Shown one piece after another: positions 40,787-49,305 of a stretch of 64,000 nucleotides of DNA (position 1 is its first letter; the number at the start of each line of letters is the position of its first letter). A program made the position numbers and the translations under genes. The stretch covers positions 248,001 to 312,000 of the forward strand of contig CAVPHY010000001.1 in the NCBI GenBank assembly GCA_963704855.1, read 5' to 3'. The DNA is from SZUA-36 sp963704855 (GTDB lineage: Bacteria; Pseudomonadota; Gammaproteobacteria; Xanthomonadales; SZUA-36). The notes under the pieces were generated by a model. The model did no database searches. It worked only from the letters and a program-made list of their open reading frames with translations, and was not told the origin of the DNA.

Positions 40787-43165
40787 TTACTGCTCGCTGT
40801 TGTTTTCGCAACCGGTTTCAGCCTCCCTTAATGCGGTGACCCTAACCGAGGCAGAGCCGACATTGTTTTCATAGAAAAATCCAGGTACGAACAACACCGC
40901 ATCATTGAGATAGAGATAAAGCCGGCCCGTTCTGCGGGCTTCAATTGGCATGCAAAGCTCCCTGGTGATTTCGGTTTCGGGCTGCAACCCGGTTGTATGC
41001 AGAGGATATCTGTCGAAAAGTTTGTCGTCGACGCGTGCAATGGGTTGATACCAATCGGCAAACAGATGCCGGCGCACCGGCACAAACAGATTCATATACC
41101 ACGGAGCACTGACGATATTTTCTTTATCGCCGGCAGCGCGTGGGCGCCAACCGTTGGCATCGGCCGCAATTGTCGCATCGTACCAATCATCGCTCACTTT
41201 CAACTCGATGGCGTATTTGTCACCGGCCTTGAGTGTGAGTCCGGTGTCCGCGCAGGTACTCTTCGGGTCAAAGTCAAACCATTCGCCGATTTGCCGGTCG
41301 GGTGTTTTTGTCTCAGAACAGAACGCGCCCTGGCCATCGGCCGCAAGAAAGAACAGGCGGCTAAAGACGGCAATGACCAAAAAAACAAGCAACAAAACGG
41401 CGATCGCTTCCATGCCGATTCGAACGGGTGTCTCAACCTTGTCCCTGTAGCCCCCGCTATCGAGAAAGGCAGCCCAGCGTTTTCGCAGCGCCGTGACTTT
41501 CGGCAGCGGAACTGCACTTTTTGTCACATGCGACCAATAGGCATACATTTCATCTTTGAGAGCGCCATTGACTTTCGCACTCCAGAACAGGATTCCGGCA
41601 ATCAGGATAATGCCCAGGGTGAATTCAAACGGGAAACCGGCGTACTTGCTCGACCAGCTTTCTGCAAAACCCAAACCGGGAATCTTTCCGACCAGGCCGG
41701 GAATGGCCCGGATGGGTTCACTTAACGTGCCAAACAGCGGTTCAAAAATATTGCTGACTGAGTCTTCGGCAAAATAGGGATAAGCAACAAACGTGACTAT
41801 CAGCGCCAGCGTTAACAGGTAGAGTATCTGGCGGCTCCATACCTTGGTCCAGACATAGGATTGGCGAATTCTGCGTTCCCTGGCCTGCTCCGGGCTTTCC
41901 GGCGGTGGAAATTTGTTATCGCCGGTTTTGTTAATATCAATCACCGCACCCGTGCGGTCGACTATGGCATAGTCTGCCGGTAGGTTAATGGGTGCATAGC
42001 CATCACCGCTTTTGACCAGGCGATCCATCACGCTGTGATGAATTTTTGGCCTTGCGATATTGACTTCGTTGGCGTTCACCGTGAAGCGGTCTGCCCGGCG
42101 CGTCAGCCCATTCAGTTTTCGTTTTAACCAGTTGGCAAGTCCCGGTTTCTCCTGGTTGCACAACCACTCGAGTTTCCGCGGAGCATAGCGGTACAAGAGG
42201 CCGGTACCGCCCCGACTGTCATAGATAGGGCCATTGCTGTTGGGCTGATAGCGTGCGCGTTCCTGGGGCAGATAAGTCAGACCGTCGTTTTTTTCGCTCT
42301 CCGTCAGCATCCAATCAAGCGAGATAAAGGCCAGGCTATCATCCGGATAGCTACCGCCGACATTTGAATGGACGCCGGGAAACCAGACCTGTATCAATCG
42401 ATCATCTGCGACGCCTTTTTCGTTCCACAACATTGGCTCGAATGACTCGCGTTGCTCATCCAGGGCGAGGGCATGACAAGCCCGGCCGATACGCGGTGAA
42501 GGGCTGCGGTCGTTTACGGACAGTGGCCAGACGACCTTGTCCCAGGCCCGCGTCAGTTCATCTATCGGCAGGCCATAGGCGTCCACGGTGTCCCAGACAC
42601 CGACGAACTTGATCAGGGGTTGCTCGCCTTCCTGAACTGCATACCGGATGTTCTTGTCTGGCTGATAACGTGACCGGCCATTCAGGCGGTGATAAGTGTT
42701 AAGCCAGAGGTCGCGCAGGGGTCGCAGGAAAAACGACAGCAGCGACGGGGTGAAACAGTCTTTTCGGAACTCGTTGTAGGCGCAGGCCACCAACCGGTCC
42801 AGATCGCGTTGATTCTGAGCACGCTTTCGATCGACTATGCCCTGGCTGGCAATCAGGCCGATGACCACGCGCATTGTGAATGCGCCGCGACTGAATCCAA
42901 AACCATAGATCTGATCGCCCGGATCATAAGTGCGGCACAGGAACCCATAAATTTGCCGGACATTGCGTGCCAGGCCCCAGCCAAACGCGAGGCCCAAAAC
43001 GGCGGTAACTGAAAACACAGACGTGCCAACGCCATTGTCATAAAAAGCGATCTGGTTGCTTCCCGGCGAGACATCCAACGCGTGATAGGTGCGCCAGACA
43101 TTGGTTTTTTGGGGACTCGCAGAACTGTTGCCGGTACCGTCAGAAAAAAGGGCGATCTTTTTCAT
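40787..43165 (-). CDS. DUF2235 alpha/beta-hydrolase with C-terminal membrane segments
   Basis: A 792-aa protein. The N-terminal DUF2235 domain (about 1-320) opens ALFSDGTGNS and carries the nucleophile elbow GFSRGAF (S92) and the late conserved HSNVGGSYPDD with the putative catalytic His. DUF2235 domains resemble Tle1-type phospholipases used as type VI secretion effectors. Three membrane helices follow (about 440-460, 520-545, 600-625), then a soluble beta-rich C-terminus. GGGAG lies seven bases before ATG 43165. No secretion genes are nearby; it may be a stand-alone envelope lipase or part of the accessory block. Function inferred only from fold. Confidence 0.75.
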   Translation of the reverse strand: MKKIALFSDGTGNSSASPQKTNVWRTYHALDVSPGSNQIAFYDNGVGTSVFSVTAVLGLAFGWGLARNVRQIYGFLCRTYDPGDQIYGFGFSRGAFTMRVVIGLIASQGIVDRKRAQNQRDLDRLVACAYNEFRKDCFTPSLLSFFLRPLRDLWLNTYHRLNGRSRYQPDKNIRYAVQEGEQPLIKFVGVWDTVDAYGLPIDELTRAWDKVVWPLSVNDRSPSPRIGRACHALALDEQRESFEPMLWNEKGVADDRLIQVWFPGVHSNVGGSYPDDSLAFISLDWMLTESEKNDGLTYLPQERARYQPNSNGPIYDSRGGTGLLYRYAPRKLEWLCNQEKPGLANWLKRKLNGLTRRADRFTVNANEVNIARPKIHHSVMDRLVKSGDGYAPINLPADYAIVDRTGAVIDINKTGDNKFPPPESPEQARERRIRQSYVWTKVWSRQILYLLTLALIVTFVAYPYFAEDSVSNIFEPLFGTLSEPIRAIPGLVGKIPGLGFAESWSSKYAGFPFEFTLGIILIAGILFWSAKVNGALKDEMYAYWSHVTKSAVPLPKVTALRKRWAAFLDSGGYRDKVETPVRIGMEAIAVLLLVFLVIAVFSRLFFLAADGQGAFCSETKTPDRQIGEWFDFDPKSTCADTGLTLKAGDKYAIELKVSDDWYDATIAADANGWRPRAAGDKENIVSAPWYMNLFVPVRRHLFADWYQPIARVDDKLFDRYPLHTTGLQPETEITRELCMPIEARRTGRLYLYLNDAVLFVPGFFYENNVGSASVRVTALREAETGCENNSEQ

Positions 43166-43428
43166 GTCAACACTCCCAAAGAATGGCGAAGTTCCGTTGA
43201 TGATCTGTCACCCGACCCGATATTAACCGGGGTTCGATCAACAGCACCTGGTCTGGTTGGGCAGGCAGGGTCAAACCACCCGAATATTCCACAGGTGATT
43301 GAGTTAGTCAACAAAACTGAGTTCTCCCAGGAAACTCAGTGCGGCACTGATTCTTGGGGTCACTGGGGACGCAGGTCCATTCCGGGCACATGGGTAACAG
43401 TGATTCCGCTTAACCATAATGGTCCGTA

Positions 43429-43909
43429 TTGAGCGGCGTCTGTGTGCCATCCAGTTACGCAGGCTCCAGTCTTGATGCAGCAATCTATGAAACGATATTT
43501 CATGACATCCCGGCAAAAGCATCTTTTAAAAGCGGTACCAAGGCAAAACATACTGATCCGCTCCCAGGCCGAGTTGGAGGTCGTACGGCCGCTTCACCTC
43601 GTTCAACTTAGAAATCCAGATCTTTTACGATGGAAAATTCGGCATGGACAATTGATTGGTTCTTCGGCGAAATACTACCCTCTGACAGCACCGTGGGCTG
43701 AGGCAATCCACCATCAATTTCCGCTAGCCGAAGGCTTTATATGGACCTCCAATCAATGTGATCCGGACGACGCCTATATATTTTTCGGCGATCGGGTCAA
43801 CCCAACGGATTTCATACTGACCCGGGCCCGGAGTGGTAAGACAGACCCATCGTTTCTTGCTGACGTGAGATCAACCGGACAGCGTAGTGGTATAACCATA
43901 ACTCTTTGA
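43429..43909 (+). pseudogene. RES-domain NAD-phosphorylase toxin remnant, one frameshift, no antitoxin seen
   Basis: The C-terminal two thirds of a RES domain in two frames. The first reads VPSSYAGSSLDAAIYETIFH plus DIPAKASFK; the shift is in the AAAA run at 43528-43531. The other reads VPRQNILIRSQAELEVVRPL, SAKYYPLTAPWAEAIHHQ and GFIWTSNQCDPDD plus YIFFGDRV. The N-terminal arginine strand of RES proteins is absent upstream (an in-frame stop lies at 43417-43419), and no Xre/DUF2384 antitoxin gene precedes it. RES toxins deplete NAD+. The surviving piece is most likely inactive. Confidence 0.6.
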
Positions 43910-43996
43910 AAAAATTTATCATCCCGGGTATTAAGAAGATTCTTTTGGGTGGGGTTCCATCCATTACGGTGTGTCGGCTTTCCGCCGGCTTTTTCC

Positions 43997-45262
43997 TTAA
44001 CCCTCTAACCCTTCAAAAGCATAAGGATTAAGAAATTGACGGTGCCAGAACAGCTTGCGGTCAACTTCGTTGAGCCTGGCCTCATCGCATACAGCGGCCC
44101 AGTTCTCTTCGATGATTGTCTTTTGGTGGGCGATAACTGCACGGGCTTCATCCCCGGACAGGTGGAAGTGATGAGCGGCCTTAATGCAAACGTCGAGCTT
44201 GCTAAAGCGGTTTGAACCGACTATTAACATGGCCTGGGTCGCTTCGCCGCCCGCACGGTTTTGGGGGCAAATGTCATATGCGGGTGTAAGGGTGAGCATT
44301 TTTCCATCCCAAAAGGCAGCGTGGTTCCTGGCGTGATCGTCGGTATTTCCGCACAGAACATTAAACACGATGCGGGCATATAGCTCTTTCAGGGTTTCTC
44401 TTGGGGAAGTGAAGCGGTGGCGGATAATCTCGGCCAGTTTTTCATAGCTGGCGTAGCGTGCCATCATTTCATCCAGCTCAAGGATGGTAAGCGCTGAGAC
44501 GACAGCTTTGCGGTTCCAACCACTTTTTGATCGGGTTCGGTCAAAGCGCTCAATTAGCAGCACATCTTTGTTCGCCGCCTCCACCATCTTTACAGGTGCT
44601 GCATTCAGCCCTGCAAGATGAGCCAGCCGCATGGCAATAAACTCGGCTTTCACCACGCTGTAGGTGTCACCGGTGGCTGAGAACTTGGCGATATACCGGG
44701 TGTTGCCATCCTCAATCAGGGCTTTTGGTCTCGCGCCACCGATAGAACTGCCGTGGAACAGGGCCATGTCTAACTCGGGTGTTAGTGGTATGCCTTTTTC
44801 CACACGCTCGGCGGAGTTCATCAACGCTTCAAGTGATGCGCTCTCAGCCTGCCGTGGGACATACTCAGAAGGGGAAGCTTGAAAATCCAGCGCCCCAATA
44901 CGGTCAGAGCCGGATTCCAGCAAAAAAGTAAGCTCAGTTAAATCTGCGCTGTCAGCGGCGCTATCTTTCAGCCCCATTTGGCGGTTGATGATCACGCGCC
45001 GCCCCCATGCATCCGGTGCGCCATCGCGGATACAGGCCGGCATACTCAGGCCAGTGAGAAGCGGGAACGTGCCCTCTTGCAGCGGCAATTCAGGTTGATA
45101 AATTGATATGGCGTCCTTGCGCTCGAGGTAACTTTTACCGTAGGCAAATAGCAGGTTTTGCCCATCCTGTTCCAGCTTGCCTGCGACAACAGGTTCTGTT
45201 GCGCCGGGCAGCCAAATCCAGACATAGGCTTGGGTGTAGTGACTTTCAGAAGTCATCGTCAA
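43997..45262 (-). CDS. hipA: HipA-type serine/threonine kinase toxin
   Basis: A 421-aa kinase. The N-terminal HipA subdomain (about 10-100) includes YLERKDAISIYQPELPLQEG. The nucleotide-binding loop is SSIGGARPKALIE near 172-184, KFSATGDTYSVVKAEFIAM is the ATP-Lys region, the catalytic loop is CGNTDDHARNHAAFWDG and the metal Asp lies in LTPAYDICPQ. HipA kinases phosphorylate aminoacyl-tRNA synthetases and stop growth. It overlaps the antitoxin gene by 17 bases (45246-45262) in the usual order antitoxin-toxin. It appears intact. Confidence 0.9.
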   Translation of the reverse strand: MTMTSESHYTQAYVWIWLPGATEPVVAGKLEQDGQNLLFAYGKSYLERKDAISIYQPELPLQEGTFPLLTGLSMPACIRDGAPDAWGRRVIINRQMGLKDSAADSADLTELTFLLESGSDRIGALDFQASPSEYVPRQAESASLEALMNSAERVEKGIPLTPELDMALFHGSSIGGARPKALIEDGNTRYIAKFSATGDTYSVVKAEFIAMRLAHLAGLNAAPVKMVEAANKDVLLIERFDRTRSKSGWNRKAVVSALTILELDEMMARYASYEKLAEIIRHRFTSPRETLKELYARIVFNVLCGNTDDHARNHAAFWDGKMLTLTPAYDICPQNRAGGEATQAMLIVGSNRFSKLDVCIKAAHHFHLSGDEARAVIAHQKTIIEENWAAVCDEARLNEVDRKLFWHRQFLNPYAFEGLEG

Positions 45263-45584
45263 TTACTTTTTTCTTCTTGCGTATGGTTTTGGGAAGCAGG
45301 GTCAGCCTGTCTTCAACTTGCCTGATATGACTTGCCAGCCTGCCTGGCCCGGCATCGAATAAGGGTATGCCAACGATATGCGCGAGCTCGAAAACCACCC
45401 CCACACCACAGCTCATGTCGCCTTTTTCAACACGCTGAACAACGCTACGCGCTACACCGGCGCGTTCGGCGAGTTCCATCTGTGACATTTTCTTAGATTT
45501 GCGCTCAGCACGGATTGAAGCACCAAGAAGATGCATGGCCTCTTGGCTATAGGCAGAATAGGTGCGCTTGTTCGGCTTGGCCAT
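45246..45584 (-). CDS. hipB: HipB-type Xre antitoxin
   Basis: A 112-aa DNA-binding protein. A helix-turn-helix XRE domain lies at about 20-80, with MSQMELAERAGVARSVVQRV as the recognition helix region. The Lys-rich tail KKKKVIDDDF is like the C-terminal extension of HipB that contacts or signals to HipA. It represses its own operon through the palindromic region directly upstream. ATG 45584 is the only sensible start. Confidence 0.88.
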   Translation of the reverse strand: MAKPNKRTYSAYSQEAMHLLGASIRAERKSKKMSQMELAERAGVARSVVQRVEKGDMSCGVGVVFELAHIVGIPLFDAGPGRLASHIRQVEDRLTLLPKTIRKKKKVIDDDF

Positions 45585-45650
45585 TGTTCTTTCATTGTCT
45601 CATTGAGTTCGTGACTTTTACTTTATCAAATTACGATCAATGAGTCACTA

Positions 45651-45703
45651 AATGACCTATATATAGATCATATAAATATTATATGACTCATACATAGGTC
45701 ATT
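45651..45703. promoter_or_regulatory. hipBA operator-promoter region
   Basis: AATGACCTAT (45651-45660) and ATAGGTCATT (45694-45703) form a perfect 10-base inverted repeat, 33 bases apart. Related half-sites (ATGAGTC, AGATCAT, ATGACTC) fill the space. On the minus strand TATAAT hexamers lie at 45678-45683 and 45701-45706 within the sites. Multiple half-sites are typical of HipB autorepression. Confidence 0.6.
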
Positions 45704-45769
45704 ATATCGCATTCGCTAGTTTCTTGGACCCTCAAAAACACTTCAAGGCCCGCTCATCCCCCTGTTCCC

Positions 45770-47521
45770 CTACGGCGCCACGCCGAAAAGCTCGCGGCGT
45801 TTCGAGCGATAGTTTTCTGCCCGAAAATGGCCACTCACCCAGTTATCCGTTGGATCGAGATGCGCGATCTCCGGATCGCTTGTTCCGTCTTCCGCTTTGC
45901 GATTGGCGACCTGCCGGAAGTAAAAATGGTTCAGCAACCGGAAGAACTCGGTGAGATAAACATCTGCCACGTGGGTGTCGCCGCGGATCAGCAACATGTT
46001 CTCGTCATTGCTGGTCAGTGAATTGGGTGAGAAATTGGCCGAACCGGTGAACACCTTGGGGTCGTCGGTGAGTGGATCGATCACCATGTATTTTGTGTGG
46101 ACGAAAAACACATGCCCGGATGACCGGAAATGGTGCTCACGCCACATCCACTTCTCCAGTTTCCAGCCTGGAATGTCGCGCCAATGCCCGAGACTGCCGG
46201 TCACGCCCAGGCCCTGGCCGAGCACGATGCGTGTATCCGTGTCGCGCTCAAGCATGGCTTGTGCCCCCTTCCCCCGGCTTTTTTGTTCCATCAGGATGTA
46301 ACGCAGATAATCCCGGTCATTGTCGAAATGCTCTGCAAGTTTCGGTGTAACACCAAACGCGGATGTCAGCAATACCGTCTGTTCAGCCTTGTCGATCTGT
46401 CCGCCGTACCAGTCCAGCATGGATTCACCGCTACGCGGGCTGAACAGAACAGATACAGAGCCGGGATCCAGATCATTTGCTGGATTTGGCGTGTGAGTGC
46501 CGGTAAATTTTTTGAGTTCCTTGCGAACTTCGTCCTTCGCAAGCATCTTCCAATATTCAAGATACAGCTTCGCGACTGCCTCGTCCCGGATGATGTGCCC
46601 CGTGTTGCTCTGCCCGGTGAAGCCCGATGGGGTGATATTGGTTGAACCGGTCCATACCTGCACTGGATGGTCGTTTTCCGACAAAATAATGAATTTATTG
46701 TGCGTGATGTTGATGAAGTGAATACGCTCACGGAAATGCAGGTTGGGCCGGCCACGATAGGGCTCGATCGCGTCGGAATTGCGGGTACCGTTTGAGGTGT
46801 CCACGCGGATATTGTCGCGAACTTTGAAGTGCCCGGCTTCATAGGTGGCTTCAACCCGGACACCGCGCGCGGCGGCGGCGGCCAGCGCATCCAACACCGG
46901 TTTATAGGTGAATTCGTAAAAACCGCATTTGAGCGTGAAGCGGCTATCGGTCGCCTGGTTAATGAAGGCGAGTATGCCGTCGAGCAGGCCGCGCGAGAGC
47001 CATTTCGTGCGTGGTGAATCGGGATCGTCAAGGTCGGCTGCCAGTTGTTGCTCGGTCAATGAATCATCATCAAAATTCTCGGAGTAAGCCTGGCTGACAA
47101 TGGCGCCGCGATTGAACAATATCGAATGTTTACCCGTTGCCTCGGGCTCAGTGCGGATGCTGACCTCAAGATCAGTGCCCGCACGCAGATTGGCAAGATC
47201 GCCATTAGCCGGCACAAAAAGCGGACGAACAACGTAACGGTATTCGCGATCGGGGTCCGCCCAATAATGGCCCCACTTGAAATCCTGGATCGGGTGTTCA
47301 ACCGTTTTGAATCGCTGGCCCTTTACCGGGTTCGGAACCAGGTCCTCGAAGTACTTGAAGCCGTTAAGCCAGCTGATATTACCCGATGACCAGCGTATAC
47401 CCACACCGAAACCTGCAAAACCCTCCAGCACGTCGGGTCTTGCATTCATGGCAAGTTGCACAGCCCTGGTACCGGAAATAGCCCGCAGGGAAAACCCGTC
47501 TTTTTTGTCGACCGCACGCAT
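45770..47521 (-). CDS. Phospholipase D-like protein with two HKD motifs
   Basis: A 583-aa cytosolic protein. Motif 1 is HNKFIILSENDHPVQVWTGS: the His and Lys are present but the position of the motif Asp is Ser (the Asp comes three residues later). Motif 2 is HTKYMVIDPLTDDPKVFTGS, a complete HxKx4D, followed by ANFSPNSLTSNDENMLLIRG. The N-terminal 180 residues are not of known family. Such proteins may be phospholipases, nucleases or defence effectors. GGAGG six bases before ATG 47521 decides this start over the ATG four codons earlier. It lies in the accessory block beside HipBA. Confidence 0.82.
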   Translation of the reverse strand: MRAVDKKDGFSLRAISGTRAVQLAMNARPDVLEGFAGFGVGIRWSSGNISWLNGFKYFEDLVPNPVKGQRFKTVEHPIQDFKWGHYWADPDREYRYVVRPLFVPANGDLANLRAGTDLEVSIRTEPEATGKHSILFNRGAIVSQAYSENFDDDSLTEQQLAADLDDPDSPRTKWLSRGLLDGILAFINQATDSRFTLKCGFYEFTYKPVLDALAAAAARGVRVEATYEAGHFKVRDNIRVDTSNGTRNSDAIEPYRGRPNLHFRERIHFINITHNKFIILSENDHPVQVWTGSTNITPSGFTGQSNTGHIIRDEAVAKLYLEYWKMLAKDEVRKELKKFTGTHTPNPANDLDPGSVSVLFSPRSGESMLDWYGGQIDKAEQTVLLTSAFGVTPKLAEHFDNDRDYLRYILMEQKSRGKGAQAMLERDTDTRIVLGQGLGVTGSLGHWRDIPGWKLEKWMWREHHFRSSGHVFFVHTKYMVIDPLTDDPKVFTGSANFSPNSLTSNDENMLLIRGDTHVADVYLTEFFRLLNHFYFRQVANRKAEDGTSDPEIAHLDPTDNWVSGHFRAENYRSKRRELFGVAP

Positions 47522-47727
47522 ATCAGCCTCCATTGAAAGAGGACTCCATCAGGTAATCATGCACGTAACGTAAATGTGCTAATCCTGGCCTCTTGATACA
47601 GTTGATAATATGAATAAATAAACTCGCTAAACATCATAATAACTATAGTTCATATCAGTGATTATTGATTAAACCTGCAGTTAAACAAGACAAAACGACT
47701 TGCCCCGGCCGCATCAATATCCCTTTA

Positions 47728-49166
47728 TTACGGGCTCAAAGCCTGCATCTTCGGCCAGACAACACCGTGATAAATCACGTGGGTAACCTCACCCGCCGCG
47801 TTACGCTGGAAGCTGATCTCGTTGCCAGGCTGATCGTCGCTACGGATCGCGTGGAAGCGGTCGCCTTCGATGTGTTTTAGCCGCTCCATGTTGCCCAGCG
47901 GGTCCATGGTGGGAAAGTTGACCATGGCGAGGCCGCCCTTCCAGAGGAACACCCTGTCTTCACCGCCCCAGGGGCGGATGTCGTAGCTGCCGACGTAGGG
48001 CGTGAGATCAATGGCGGATTCTTTTTCCGTGCTGGTGTTTTCTTGAGGTGTGCCACCCGCCTCCATGATGTTGAATATCACGGCGGCGTAGCCATCCACG
48101 TTCACGTTATTGCGGTTGGCCATGGTGACTACGGCGTAACGGCTGAGCGGGTCAAGGTAGAGACGCGTGTTGAAGCCAGGGCAGTCACCGCCGTGACCGG
48201 TCAGGGTGCGGTCACCAATTCGGTAAACACCGAAAGCGAGACCGCGGGCGATGCCCCAGTCCCAATCCATCCATTGCACACGCTGCATTTCACGCAGGGT
48301 GTTGGGCTGTAGAACCTCTTCGGAATCACCACCCAGCAAGCGGAATTGCCACGAGGCAAAGCGGGCCAGGTCCAGCGCGGTGGATGCAAAGCCGGCAGCC
48401 GGTGTGATGCCACGCGCATCGTAACGCGGCATCGGCGGCAGGGCGCCATCGCGGCCGGAGTAGCCGTAGCCGGTGGCGATACGCGGCTCACGTTCATCAT
48501 TTGGAAACCCGGTCGAAGTATCGGTCATACCCAGCGGGGCGAGGATGTGCTCACCGATATAGGCATCGTAACCCTGACCGGATTTTTCAGCCACGATCTC
48601 ACCCACGAGGCTCAGGCCCAGGTTGGAATACTGGTGATAGCGGTCGGCCGCATAGATGGTGGCTTGCCCGCCCAGCAGTTCGCGCACCTGTTCGCTCGTT
48701 GGAAACTCAAAATCAGGTCCCACCCAGTAAGGCGTGTCGGCCTCTCGCGGCAGACCTGAGGCGTGCGTGAGCAGGTTCCGCAGAGTGATTTCCGCGCTGC
48801 CATCGAAAGTCTGCTGCAGGTTAAACCAGGGCAGCAGGTTGATACGGGATCATCCAGCTGAAATTTACCCTGGTCCCTGAGTTGCATCGCCGCGACACCG
48901 GTGAACAGCTTCGAGATCGAGCAGATACCGTAGATCGTGTCGGCTTTTGCCGGTTCCTTGTTCTCCAGGTCAGCAAAGCCAAATGCGCCGCTCCATACCA
49001 GGTCCTGGTCGTGCACGATGGCGGCAGAGAGACCGGGCACCTGATCGTAGGCGCGTTGCGCCTCCAGCCAGCTTTGGGCCAGGGCCAGTTCGTTGTCGAG
49101 CTTGTCTGCCGCCATCGATGGCAGGCTGATCAGAAGGATGAATATACAGAGAAATATCCGGGTCAT
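47728..49166 (-). CDS. Exported serine hydrolase (class C beta-lactamase fold), one frameshift
   Basis: About 479 codons. Signal peptide MTRIFLCIFILLISLPSMAA, then the nucleophile motif SISK in GICSISKLFTGVAAM, and after the break YHQYSNLGLSLVGEIVAEKS with the YSN Tyr-Asn motif and LTGHGGDCPG with the HGG third motif. The C-terminal extension (VGSYDIRPWGGEDRVFLWKG) is a beta domain seen in related esterases. The shift is near 48843-48848, where one base seems missing (QLDDPV continuing as INLLPWFNL). These proteins are beta-lactamase-like peptidases or esterases. Confidence 0.82.
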
Positions 49167-49230
49167 GGTTTGGCTTCCAGTGGCGGTGCGGGAAACCATG
49201 TTATCAACCTTAAGAGGTCAGGTACATCGT

Positions 49231-49297
49231 GAAAGGGGTCAGGTACATTTAAGCCATTGAGTTTGACTCAATGGCTTAAATGTACCTGACCCCTTTC
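49231..49297. repeat. 32-bp perfect inverted repeat (REP-like, GGGGTCAGGTACAT type)
   Basis: 49231-49262 and 49266-49297 are exact reverse complements around a TTG loop. The core GGGGTCAGGTACATTT occurs in both arms, and a further partial copy GGTCAGGTACAT lies at 49217-49228. It resembles the extragenic palindromes linked to REP-associated tyrosine transposases (RAYT), but no such gene is in the window. It lies between two minus-strand genes and would fold in the transcript. Confidence 0.75.
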
Positions 49298-49305
49298 AGT
49301 CCCCT

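Noticed and set aside
43082..43432. 116-codon plus-strand frame upstream of the RES remnant as its N-terminus or antitoxin
   Set aside because: Overlaps the DUF2235 start antisense and shows neither RES nor Xre pattern.
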